23,500 nucleotides of DNA from Cryptomeria japonica (GCF_030272615.1 NC_081410.1:114455933-114479432), one strand, 5' to 3'; positions 10,421 to 19,790 are shown, counted from the stretch's first letter. Notes: a model not told the origin generated them from the sequence alone. Made by a program: numbers and translations.

Positions 10421-10966
10421 AAATTTGGCTGTTATTTGGTATATCTATTCCTAGGAAGATTCTTGTTATAGATGTTCTCATTGGTTATATAAAAGGGTTT
10501 AAAAAAAGATACTAACTTATTTTGGCATATTCTTTCTACTGAAATCTTATGGTATATATGGAAAATTAGAAATGAAGATATATTCCAAGGTATAGATAGG
10601 GCCCTTACTGAGTCATTTCATGGACTCACCCTTCATTGAATTCTTCTGCAGGTATCGGTGACAATGAACATCGAGAAGCATAAGTTCCTCGGGTTCATTA
10701 AAGATGGAAATGCCAAAATGCACCTACATGAGATGGAAAACATATACAAGTGGAGGCAGGCCGCAAGAAAGAAACAAGTCGTTGACCTGGGAATGGAGAG
10801 TCTGGGAGTAGAAGTTGGAAAAATTAGCGACCTGGTGAAGGACCACATCTAGATGCTTACCCAACTCCTTGACGGCAAGCAGGTCGTGTGGATGGAAGGC
10901 CCAATGGGATGGACAACTTGGATGGAGGCCTTTCAAGATTTTGATCAGCCTCGATCCTGCCTTTGA

Positions 10967-11177
10967 TACTTATCTTCATCTCTATTGCTCTAGTTTTGAC
11001 AATAGTTTCAACATTCATATGCAATTTTTTTGTTAAAATATGTGTATAAGCCTATGTAACTTCTATGATCATATATAGCTCAATGGACTTGCTGTCCTTT
11101 TGTATATTCAGCTATAGGTAGTTAAACTCTGATTACGTCAGTTTTGTAATGGTTTTACTCCTTATATGAAATATAAA
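10967..11177 (+). terminator. LINE 3' leader and A tail
   Basis: This non-coding segment follows the last possible ORF2 stop. It ends TTTTACTCCTTATATGAAAT and then ATAAAAAAA, a short A tail that runs into the right target duplication. It presumably carries the RNA 3'-end sequence recognised by the ORF2 protein, but no specific hairpin was identified. No perfect AATAAA signal was seen close to the end. Confidence 0.7.
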
Positions 11178-11194
11178 AAAAATCAAGTTTACTT
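11178..11194. repeat. 3' target-site duplication of the plus-strand LINE
   Basis: This is an exact 17-bp match to 4737-4753, immediately after the element's A tail. Removing the element and one copy joins AT-rich flanks into a plausible empty site (GAGAAAAATCAAG upstream, TTTACTTTATTATT downstream). Confidence 0.93.
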
Positions 11195-11905
11195 TATTAT
11201 TTTCATTTAAAATGATTTAAATTACTTTTTAACATTCATATGGTTTAAACACACTTCACGTAATCTTGCATCATTTTTCTTTTATGATAAAAAGAAAGCT
11301 ACATATATGTTCAAAAAATAGTTGTTTCTAGATTGGATCGTGTATACTAATTTTTAATAGTATACATTTACTTTATATAATTAAAATTTTATTGATGTGA
11401 GAAGGTGTAACATTATCACATCACTGCCACCAAAAATAAACTATCAAATATAAGAGAATCTTTTTGTGAATAAGTGTATATCGTAGATACTAGAGGAAAA
11501 GCCCTATGCACTATTTTGTAAACATATCTATTATCTCATAACCTCTCAACTAGAAGAGTAGTATCTAATTCTAGATATTATGCGAGGAACCTACAAAACA
11601 AAGATGCATATTAAGTTGATACATAATAACTCTTGAACTAGGAATGTTATTGCATCACCAAATAACTTACAAGACGTTAGTATACTAAAAATATTTGTGA
11701 AGCTTAAACACTATGAATTTAACATCTTGATGGCATTACTTTATAGTGATTTTTAGAGGCAAATTTAAAGTTCAAAATAAAAATTTGAAGTCATTTTGAA
11801 TTACATAAGTAATGCTCAAGAATTTAAGATAGTATTTTACAGCATGATGATACTTAAAACACAAATTCTAGTATCTAAAAATATTCAATATTTTTATAGT
11901 TTAAG
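11195..11905. other. AT-rich intergenic sequence, nothing recognised
   Basis: There is no long open frame on either strand and no conserved motif or clear repeat boundary. The sequence is simple AT-rich DNA with scattered A and T runs. Confidence 0.6.
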
Positions 11906-12252
11906 GGAAGAGCACCAGTAGCCACCATAGTGACCCTCCAATAGTTGTCATAGTTTCAATTTTTGAAAAGGCCATTAATAAATTTCACATGTACCAATAG
12001 CTGATCACTTTTTGTCAATTTTTGTTCATAATTGGTCCATTCGTGCACCACTATTTTGAGTGGATTGTTATAGGAACATCTCTAATTAGGTATCAGGTGA
12101 CTCTTTGAAATGTATACTTTTTGACTTTTTGACCTTGTGCATCGTTATTACCGCATACGAAGACAACTAAAAAAGAATCGTCAAAATCGGATGTACCATT
12201 TAGGATATGTGGGTGTGCAAAGTTAGATATGCCTACTACCGGAGGCTCTTCC
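11906..12252. mobile_element. Candidate MITE-like element with imperfect terminal inverted repeats
   Basis: The left end GGAAGAGCACCAGTAGCC (11906-11923) and the reverse complement of the right end (12231-12252, GGAAGAGCCTCCGGTAGTAG) share a perfect 8-bp terminus and then align loosely for about 20 bp. The 347-bp interior is non-coding and less AT-rich than its flanks, typical of a MITE. A clean target duplication is not visible: TAGTTTAA on the left and TAGTTTTAA on the right are similar but not directly abutting. The superfamily is not assignable. Confidence 0.38.
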
Positions 12253-13166
12253 TCTAGTTTTAAAATTTCATAATCTTTTAAAACTTTATTTCGAAAAAAA
12301 ATTAAGATTTATTGATGATTTGTCTTAATAATTTGAAATTTGAAACAAAAATAAGAAAAAATTCCCATCACCAAAAAAAAAAAGTGAATTGATCAACCCA
12401 AAAAGATGTGTCACAAATTGTTAGAATTACCTAGATTTGATAAAACTCTTTAGAATCCAAATGCATATTTTCTAAGGATAACAATAACATTAATTAAATC
12501 TCAACAATACATACTACACCATTTAAGAATGTTCATATATGAAATTTTTAACCTTACTAACAAAAGCTTAATAACGCTCAACTATGATTTTTTAAACATT
12601 TCTCTTTTTCCTATCTAACAATAAAATTCTCAAAGATGAAAGTTGATCATGCAATATTCCATTATATTTTAAATGCAAATCTTATAAAATAAAATAATAG
12701 AAAAAATAATTAAGAAAAAATAGTTAAGATTGCTTAGTGTGGCTGGTGTGGGGCCCATAGAATCAGTTACTTCATTGATTGCTCTTTCCGTTTCCGACTG
12801 TTGTTTCCGATTCTACTCAATTTATATTCATTGCATTTTGGGTTTAGTATCTAGACGTTCTTTCTTTACATCTCCTATATTTTTTAACAAATTAGTATTA
12901 TTTGTATAAAATTTAATATTATAGTATATTTTAAAAAAATTGTATTTGAAGTTGCAAGCTATTTTAGTGGTAGAATTTATGGTAATATAAGATCGAAGTG
13001 TATGAATTATAATCTTTTATTTAAACTAATTAATGTTTTTTTTAATAGATTTAAACATTAAAATAAAGGGTAAAAACTTTATATAGTTTGTATTGAATTT
13101 CTTTTTAAATATATAGTAAATGCTTTACAACTTTTTGGTCTAACTAATTGTGTAGATATTACTTTT
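12253..13166. other. AT-rich intergenic sequence, nothing recognised
   Basis: This stretch has no supported gene. It holds A runs (for example near 12375), long AT-only tracts, and one less AT-rich patch at about 12735-12840 with no recognisable motif. Confidence 0.6.
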
Positions 13167-13182
13167 CATCACAATTTATCTT
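13167..13182. repeat. Target-site duplication, left copy, of the SINE
   Basis: CATCACAATTTATCTT is identical to 13385-13400. The two copies exactly bracket the tRNA-like element and its A tail. Confidence 0.93.
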
Positions 13183-13384
13183 TTTATTTTTTATTTTTTT
13201 TGATCGGTAACAAGTGGGGACACAATAGGGGGCTCCATCCCCATTACATATCTTTGAATTATTTTTATTATTATGTTTGATTATATTGACCCCAATTCAC
13301 TTCAGATTTTCCCTATTGGGAATTGAACTTGGGTCTCCACAGTGAGAACCCAGTGTTTTAACTAGTTAAGCTCAACCCCTTGGA
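13183..13384 (-). mobile_element. tRNA-derived SINE, minus strand
   Basis: On the minus strand the element starts TCCAAGGGGTTGAGC at 13384. It has an A-box-like TGAGCTTAACTAGTTA at 13374-13359, about 11 bases from the start, and a B box GTTCAATTC at 13328-13320, about 57 bases from the start. This is the spacing of an RNA polymerase III tRNA promoter. A body of roughly 110 bp follows, then TTACCGATC and an A-rich tail (A8TA6TA5 type) next to the left target duplication. Length is 202 bp, and the 16-bp flanking repeat is perfect. SINEs of this type encode nothing and depend on LINE proteins for movement. The tRNA head has decayed, so the parent tRNA cannot be named confidently. Confidence 0.9.
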
Positions 13385-13400
13385 CATCACAATTTATCTT
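13385..13400. repeat. Target-site duplication, right copy, of the SINE
   Basis: This is an exact 16-bp match to 13167-13182, directly abutting the 5' end of the minus-strand SINE. Confidence 0.93.
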
Positions 13401-15687
13401 ATTAATAATGATTTGTGATATTGATTTTTTCAATGATATTTTTGTTTGTCTTCATTTATATAACATGATCACATTTTTTTATTTTTTTGTAAGTCAAAGT
13501 GATATGGTCGACTTATTTTTGGATGTTATATCTATAAATAAGATTTGAGGGAGCATGCTACACTTGTATACATTTTTATGAGGATATCCTCCATATATTT
13601 GATATTGGTTCACATACTTATATTTGTATTTTTTACACTTTACTATTATAGAGGAGATCTAATCTTTAGTTTTTACAATTGTTCTAAGCTACAAATTTTG
13701 AGAACCTCTACTTTATATGTTACCTAGTGGATAATCTTCAAAAATTCTATTCTCATAGCTATAATGTTATAGATGATATATTTCAAGGTTATTGCATCGA
13801 ATAGATTCAAATGGTATTCAATGTTTTTAAAGTTTTTAATATATTTATGTTTTAGTCTTTTACAATGTTATAAATACACATAGCAATTGTAGATGGTATT
13901 AGATCTTCCAAGCCCTTTTACTATTCTCCTTTTTTATCCTTTCACTTATGTTTCATCATTATCATATGTTTATTTCTAGGTGGTGTTATTACTATAATTG
14001 TCGTGTTCTTTCATGCTTACAAATTATTGGATATACGTTCATATTTAGGCTTACATGTTCACATTTCTATTGTAGAAAATCCTTATGCTTATAGGATCTA
14101 TTTATGTTTATTCCCATTTCTTTTATGTTTGTGGTATTAGGGGAAACATTGGGTGCAACTTATTATCCCTTTCCATATGTGCTTACATACATTTTAACAG
14201 ATTGATTACTTGTCACATGATGTTATTGATGGAAATTATTACATGATTATTATATTCTACATGATCACATTATTTTCTCCTCCTCCAATTATTTATATCC
14301 TATGTGTGCAAAGAATTTTAGGAGATCATATGTTATCATTATTATTATTGGACATTATTATGGTTTTAGTGGTGAGTTCCCACTTATAATAATTGTCAAA
14401 AAGATCCTTACTTTTTTTTCATTTTTAGGAGTCATAGTTTTGTATTAGATAGGGTCTTATTTATATATTTAAATAAAATCTTATTTCTGCATCACCTAGA
14501 GTCCTATTATTTATGTGCTAAAACAGATCTCTTTATATTTATTTATTTTTGGTTCAAGAATAATTTACAAAGTATGTTAATGTATTTTTTTTTTATCGTT
14601 GGAAAATGTAATTTATTTGAACTTTTTATTTTGTGCTTGTAGTTCTTTACATAGAGAAATCATTGTAATGAAATTATGAAATTTGACATCATTATCGATA
14701 TCCTCTTTGTGGGTGTCTAAATATTTTTTCGTGTTGGCTACTTGTTATACTTTGGCATGCATCTTCATAGTAGTTCACATGCAAGTCAAAATGGGGGTAA
14801 ATGTAGGGACAGGTTCCAATATTAATGTTTTAAGTTATTTAAACAATTGTTTATTTATTAAATGCATATAGATGAGGCATCCTACTTGGAGTGGCGCTCT
14901 ATGTCACTTGTAATTTGAATATGGTAATTTGTAAATCTCTATTAGTATCATGAAACTTGATAAATGAAACTATGAAAATTTTCAAGGTGTTTAATGATTG
15001 TTATAGAAAATGAATTATAAGAAGAGTTAAGTGTGAAAAAGGAGAAAATCAAGAAGCATATTTAAAAAAATAAAGATAAGCACAAGTGGAGCACAATAGT
15101 TGGCACTGTTAGTTTTTATTTGATTGTCAATTAACTTATCATAAATTGGGAATTAAATTTTATGCATCAATTTGGTTGGTTAATTTAGTCAATGGTTATC
15201 AATAGATGGATTTAAATAATACTTACATTTTATGGTGTTCTTATTTTCTATATATACAGGATTGGATGCGAATATTATGATATATAATTGTAGGTACAAT
15301 TATCATATTGAAATATCTCTATAATTGTATAATTGTGTGACCTCTATGAAATATTGAGCCTAATCATATTGTAATTAAGTTTACTAATAATATAATAGTT
15401 CAAGATTTTGAGGCTAGGTTTTTTTTCTCAAAATGGTTTCCCATGGTGAAAATTATGTAATCTATTTATGTATTCTTATAATTATTTATATAATTTTCCT
15501 TACTATACTATGATTTCTAGTGTGCAATAAAGAAATAACTGACAATATAAATGTATGAGATTTGAGAGATAATAAATAGTTAGGATTTCATACAATCACT
15601 CATCAAGTAATTATGTGAGGTTTATAGTCATATGTTCATCAAAGGTACATGATACATAATTATAAAGAATCTAGTAGCAGATAAATC
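13401..15687. other. AT-rich intergenic sequence, nothing recognised
   Basis: This long stretch has only short chance open frames (the longest about 60 codons), rich in Phe, Ile and Tyr as expected from random AT-rich DNA. There is no domain, RNA gene or repeat boundary that I can support. Confidence 0.6.
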
Positions 15688-15749
15688 TCATGTGATCAAA
15701 CTTTATAGCACTTACCTTTAAAAAAATAAAAAAATGTCATGTGATCAAA
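15688..15749 (+). mobile_element. Candidate A-tailed micro-insertion with 13-bp direct repeats
   Basis: TCATGTGATCAAA occurs at 15688-15700 and again at 15737-15749. Between them are 36 bases: CTTTATAGCACTTACC, then TTTAAAAAAATAAAAAAATG. Direct repeats around a short fragment with an A-rich end are what a heavily 5'-truncated retro-insertion leaves. The TTACC followed by an interrupted A run resembles the 3' end of the SINE at 13183-13384. A simple tandem duplication with slippage is the alternative. Confidence 0.45.
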
Positions 15750-16305
15750 TAAAAAAAGCGCGTCTATCTAATTTTCTATAGAAACCCTAGAGTACAACCA
15801 AGTTAGGTTCAAGGATGTGAATGAATTTTCCAATCAAAAGAAGCGTAATAAATTATGGCTATATAATATGTTTCCAAAAAATATTTCCGCCATATACTAT
15901 GTCATTTGTATATGGTGTGCTTCTCATGTGGCCAAGGTTATGCTAGGTGTCAAACCCTTGTGGTGCCAATTAGCTATCATGATCTTATGGAGTAAACATG
16001 GTCATCTTTTCGATGTTGGAGCTAAAGTGATCATATTATTATAGGTACATGTGTTTCCCAAATAAAAGACATGCACAATTCCAAGAGGTTGATTTAAAAG
16101 CTATAAATACTATTGTTAAAGTTGAAATATACTCTTCAAGTCATGTGGCGTGAATAAATTGTAAGTGTGTGTGTGTGTGTGCATAGCTATCTTATACCGA
16201 GTTGTGTAGATATATTATAAATTTTTCTTATGTAGTTGTGTGTGATGCCATTATATTTGAGTGTCTTGTCCATGTGTACAACATATTAGTATTCTAATAT
16301 GCATG
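15750..16305. other. Intergenic sequence, no supported gene
   Basis: A 75-codon open frame at 15817-16044 has no motif I recognise and could be chance. A GT microsatellite lies within this stretch. Nothing else is supported. Confidence 0.5.
16165..16181. repeat. (GT)8 microsatellite
   Basis: Eight uninterrupted GT units plus one G are seen directly in the sequence. Confidence 0.95.
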
Positions 16306-16790
16306 CAAGGGGAGGTTGTAGTACAATTAAGATTCTGTTGAGATGATACACATGAGTGTGATTTGCAAAAAAAATATTATGGATCAATATGCATGAATCA
16401 TTTTTCTACATGGTTTTTCCACATGGTTTTTATACCTTTTGTTTGGTGATACCATAGTGGTTTTCACCCCCCAAAACTGCTATAAATTAAGCCCTTAAGC
16501 TTGTGTTTTCCATTGAGTTTGGTTTAACTATGTAGGTAATAGGGTTTTGACAAATTTATAGAGGTCTACAAAGAAGTGCATTGTTGTTGTAATCTATATT
16601 GGATTAGTAATATACATGCCTCTCTTTTTGTGGTGGATTTTGATTTTTTTGAAAAGGGTACTCCACGTATATCTACCCTTATATGTGTTATGATTTTATT
16701 TGTCTATTCTTGATTTTGTAATCACATACATTAAGGGTTAATCTTGATTTTATATTTGTAACTTTAAATTTGGTTCAAGTTCATATTGCA
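16306..16790 (+). mobile_element. Possible decayed Copia-type 3' LTR with polypurine tract
   Basis: CAAGGGGAGGTTGT at 16306-16319 resembles the polypurine tract that precedes a Copia 3' LTR. What follows contains a CTATAAATTAAGC TATA-like block (about 16481), a GTGGATTTTG to ACTCCACGTATATC stretch (about 16632-16672) recalling the 3' half of plant Copia LTRs, and a possible CA end at 16789-16790. No second LTR, target duplication, primer-binding site or Copia protein domain was found. This is pattern resemblance only. Confidence 0.25.
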
Positions 16791-17094
16791 ACTTCCTTCA
16801 CCTTGTTTTACAACAAAATGGAATCAATGATTGAACTTGGTTTTGAATGATTTGAATGACCTATTGAGTCTCCAAAATATGAAGTCTATTTAGTATGTTG
16901 TATTTTTTTTCCTTTTCTCTAGCTATTCTATTTTTCATTGATCATTTTGGGGTTGTATTAGTGTAGCACCTAGTTTTGTATTTGAACATCTATATTTTGT
17001 TATGTTAACTTTTCATGTGGGACCCTTTTCCTATCTTAGAGGAGCATACATAATAAGAAAAAAAAGGAAAACTAGGAGTCTTACTTGAGAGTGA
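16791..17094. other. Intergenic sequence, nothing recognised
   Basis: AT-rich, with no supported open frame or repeat. Confidence 0.5.
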
Positions 17095-17708
17095 CTAGGA
17101 AGTAATTGGCAAATAAGCGAGAAACTCCAAATCTAGAAACACATCAACTGAGCTAGGAGGAGAAGATTCAAGAATGGGTGGTTTTGTATACTCAGAATTA
17201 AAGAAAACCACAAAAGAACCTTTGGTGGAAGGGTAAATATCCATTTTTCCTTCAACTAAAGGAGGCCATGACTTTAAAATCCAAGAGTGCAAATCAAGAA
17301 GAGAAGGCCAAAAGTGATAAGATCTATAGATTAAACCTTCCTAGTGAGAAAATATTTGCATTCAATCCCTTCTCTTCCCAAAGGAATCACAAGAGTAGTA
17401 GAAGCATAGGGAATGATCCTCTTGATATAGCCCTTCACCTTCATAGAAGCGCCTGAAGCAGTAGAGGCATGTACGACATGAGCAAAATAGGTTTTTGTAG
17501 GACAACACCAACTAGGGAACCGACAAAATCCACCAATTTCACTCTAATAATAGTCTCGATTGAGCTAGGAGGTAGAGGAACCACCACACTAGTAGAGCCA
17601 AAAACCTTGCAACCAAAAATAGGGCTTAAGGATGTTGCTAGAGTTGAAGTAGTCTTCCCCATCAAACCCAAAATCACTTCTAGAGTCAAGGTAGTGGAAA
17701 CCTACTAG
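17095..17708 (-). pseudogene. Probable fragment of a third LINE ORF1 (DUF4283-like)
   Basis: On the minus strand, 17292-17095 reads MHSWILKSWPPLVEG, then IYPSTKGSFVVFFNS, then ILESSPPSSVDVFLDLEFL. This recalls the N-terminal part of the DUF4283 domain in plant LINE ORF1: a W-rich segment, a short strand, a G-F-F-x-V-F-F-like strand, then the region before the next conserved Trp. The preceding stretch (17689-17441) is open in a different frame and rich in Ser, Thr, Pro and Leu, without a recognised motif. The composition is less AT-rich than the flanks, which supports imported coding-like DNA. No zinc knuckle, endonuclease or RT is adjacent. The call rests on pattern memory and could be wrong. 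Confidence 0.4.
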
Positions 17709-19010
17709 GTGAGAAACAAGAATTCAAAAGGAACAAAAGGCCATTGATATATACTCTAGTTATTGTTATGTTTATTTTCCCACTAGATTATTACTATCGT
17801 GTGCTACTACATTTGACCTTGAGATTGATCATATGGTTGTGAAGATAGATTTCATGCATAATTACTTGAGGGAATATAATTTATACGCCACTTATAAATC
17901 CTTGCAATTAGAAAGATAAGGAATTTTTTTTTTTAGTTAAATAAATCTATATATGGTATCAAAAAGTGTCTTAGGTTGTAATACCAAAAGCTTCATTCAT
18001 ATATTTTTTATATTAAGATCTATTAGGTCTAAATTTTATCATTTTGTTTACACAAATAATATGGTAATTAATTTATTGTTATCACCTTATATATTGATGA
18101 CATGTTGTCATTTTGTAGTAATTTAATGGTATGATTAGATTTGAAATGTTAGCTTTGTTTATAGTTTAAAATGAAATACTTGGCTTTTTCTAAGTCTATC
18201 TTAATGGGTAGATTAAATGAGATAGAGCTAAAACAAAAGGTTGGATTACAATTTTGTAATTTTCTACCTTCCAATTTAGTAAAATACAATGGTAAACAAA
18301 TTGAACACCTTGCACTTTTCTTGTCCTTTTTGAACTCAATTTGAATCCTTATTATAGAATTTACATGCTTCAATATAAAAAAATTCATATAACCTAAACC
18401 TTACCTAATTTCACCTACATAAATCCCCAAGGATTGTCCTAATTTATTAATACTCATTACATCTATTCATTATCTCAAATCAAATTTGTGACAACAAAAC
18501 TAACCCATATTAGTTTCACTAGTGTGAGAATGGCCTTAAAGTTTCAAATTTTTATATTTAAAACCTAATCCCAAAACAAATCCCTCTAATTAGATATTAT
18601 GGATAGAATTTTAAGAATGAAACATTTTTATTTATGTGCTAAAGTATTGTATATAGGGACAAACCTTAACTTATTAAACCACTAAAGAGACATTTTGGAA
18701 TCACATGGAGAGCGAAATAAAGAAACAATATTTCATCATTAGATTATATCATCACCTTAGACATCAATACATATTTGATAATTTATTTCATACCATTGAG
18801 TTCATAACAAGGGTTTTACCAAAAGAGAACATTCATAAACTAGCAAGATCCTAATTGACGTTTTTCGATGATACCCCTTTCAAACACAAGTTTTAAGCAT
18901 TACGATGAATAGATTCTACAGATCAAATTCAATAAATATAATTTCATATTAAAGGTTTGGATCTATCAAATATACATGTGCCAAGATCAATTAGATTGTC
19001 ATGAAAACAC
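17709..19010. other. AT-rich intergenic sequence, nothing recognised
   Basis: There is no supported gene. A T11 run lies near 17925-17935, and a 79-codon minus-strand open frame at 18388-18149 has no recognisable feature. Confidence 0.55.
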
Positions 19011-19065
19011 AAACTTCCAGACATGAATGAAAAATATGACTCAGATTTGTTCTGCAGAGCTGAAA

Positions 19066-19790
19066 CCGAGATTTCTTCAGCCTTGTTGACGCCATGAACT
19101 CAACTGCCGCACAGAGATGTAAAATGTGAGCCATTTTGATCTCGAATTTGATTAAATTTCAGAATTTTTGAAAGTTTTAAAAGAAGCGGTGATGCGACAT
19201 AATGATTCTCCAGTAATTCACTGCAACACGCTTTCAGGGATTGTAGCGTGATTGACTTGACTATCTCTTTACTTGGACAAGATAAATCTGTACGCTCAAA
19301 TATCAGTTTTTGAATATTTTCTCTGCATTTTCAGATCTCACAGTAAAAGCTGAAATTACTTATCATCAATAGCCCTGCAAAAAACGAGATTTCTTCACCC
19401 TTTGCTGACGCCATGCACTCAACAGCCACAGGGAGGGAAAATATAACTCAGATTTATCTGGATTTTAATAAACCTACAGAAATTTTGAAAGCTTTAAAGC
19501 AGCAGTGATGCGACATATTGTTTCTCAAATAACTCACTCTAGTGTACGCTTTCAGCGGTTGTATGCACAAATATCTTTTATTGAAGATTTTCTATGCAAT
19601 TTCAGATCTCAGAGTAAATGCTGAAATGAATTATCATCAATATCCTTGCAAAATACAGTCAAATCTCTCCTGCTTGATTGACAATATGTCTACTTGAAGA
19701 TTTTCTCTGCATTTTTAGATCTCACAGTAAATGCTGAAATGATTCATTATCAATATCGGTACAAAATGCTGACGCCTACACACAAATCTC
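19066..19790. repeat. Degenerate tandem repeat, units of about 316, 271 and a partial
   Basis: Unit 1 spans about 19066-19381, unit 2 about 19382-19652, and a partial unit 3 about 19653-19767. The start of a fourth (GCTGACGCC) lies at 19768. Shared words in the same order: CGAGATTTCTTCA, TGACGCCATG, GATGCGACAT (19191 and 19507), CGCTTTCAG, TTTTCTCTGCATTT or close variants, CAGATCTCACAGTAAA, GCTGAAAT, ATCATCAATA. Unit 2 lacks about 45 bases between the CGCTTTCAG block and the end. Unit 3 keeps a GATTGAC segment seen in unit 1 but lost from unit 2. A fragment at about 19031-19063 (AAATATGACTCAGATTT) may be a truncated earlier copy. The units are non-coding and less AT-rich than their surroundings. 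Confidence 0.85.

Larger units (their letters stand above)
6932..10966 (+). pseudogene. LINE ORF2 pseudogene (endonuclease, reverse transcriptase, zf-RVT)
   Basis: Two adjacent ATGs (6932, 6935) precede KGISWNIRGL, the AP-endonuclease opening. LQELKA (about 7040), IIGGDFNMVE (about 7340-7370) and LSDHHPM (about 7630-7655) supply the metal-site and catalytic regions, the last after a frameshift near 7531. A second shift lies near 7730. The EN-RT linker has WMQFGDKGSKFFF (about 8053). RT blocks: DKSPGPDGLP (8358-8387), NNWRPITLLNVSYKILAKAL, GFIKGRYILENL, FLLDFEKSY, GKSIRQGCPLAP, LVDDTVLF (9060-9083). More shifts occur near 8460, 9535, 10304 and 10505. The C-terminus has a zf-RVT-like CKVCRVLESVRHIFFEC (about 10360-10410), then IWKIRNEDIFQG. 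Stops include 7091, 7600, 7862, 8691, 8778, 8835, 8994, 9015, 9980, 10637 and 10850. The true end may be TAG 10850-10852 or TGA 10964-10966. No RNase H is visible. Confidence 0.94.
4754..11177 (+). mobile_element. Full-length but decayed L1-type plant LINE
   Basis: This is an element of about 6.4 kb bounded by a perfect 17-bp direct repeat. Order: 5' leader (4754-5019), ORF1 (5020-6914), ORF2 (6932 to about 10852 or 10966), 3' leader, short A tail ending at 11177. Domain content is the plant L1-clade set: DUF4283-like domain with CCHC knuckle in ORF1; AP-endonuclease, reverse transcriptase and a zf-RVT-like C-terminus in ORF2. The element is visibly less AT-rich than its flanks. At least three stops break ORF1 and about ten break ORF2, and both carry single-base frameshifts, so it cannot move by itself. 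The intact target duplication and 5' end show that it inserted as a complete copy and decayed afterwards. Confidence 0.96.

Noticed and set aside
6932-10966. Reverse transcriptase as part of a bacterial retron, DGR or group II intron system
   Set aside because: The RT is fused downstream of an AP-endonuclease and followed by a zf-RVT-like segment, with a CCHC ORF1 upstream and a target duplication around the whole: a plant LINE.
13318-13374. Functional tRNA gene
   Set aside because: The A and B boxes are decayed, the cloverleaf is not intact, and the sequence continues into a SINE body and A tail with a target duplication.
13545-13727. 60-codon frame resembling a membrane protein
   Set aside because: Its hydrophobic, Phe/Ile/Tyr-rich content is what AT-rich random DNA gives; there is no supporting context.
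15817-16044. 75-codon frame that might be decayed Copia RNase H
   Set aside because: No conserved RNase H or Copia C-terminal motif could be matched.
18149-18388. 79-codon minus-strand frame
   Set aside because: No recognised motif, AT-rich codon content and no neighbours; chance is likely.
19066-19790. CRISPR array
   Set aside because: Repeat units are about 270-316 bp, diverged and contiguous, with no short identical repeats separated by unique spacers.
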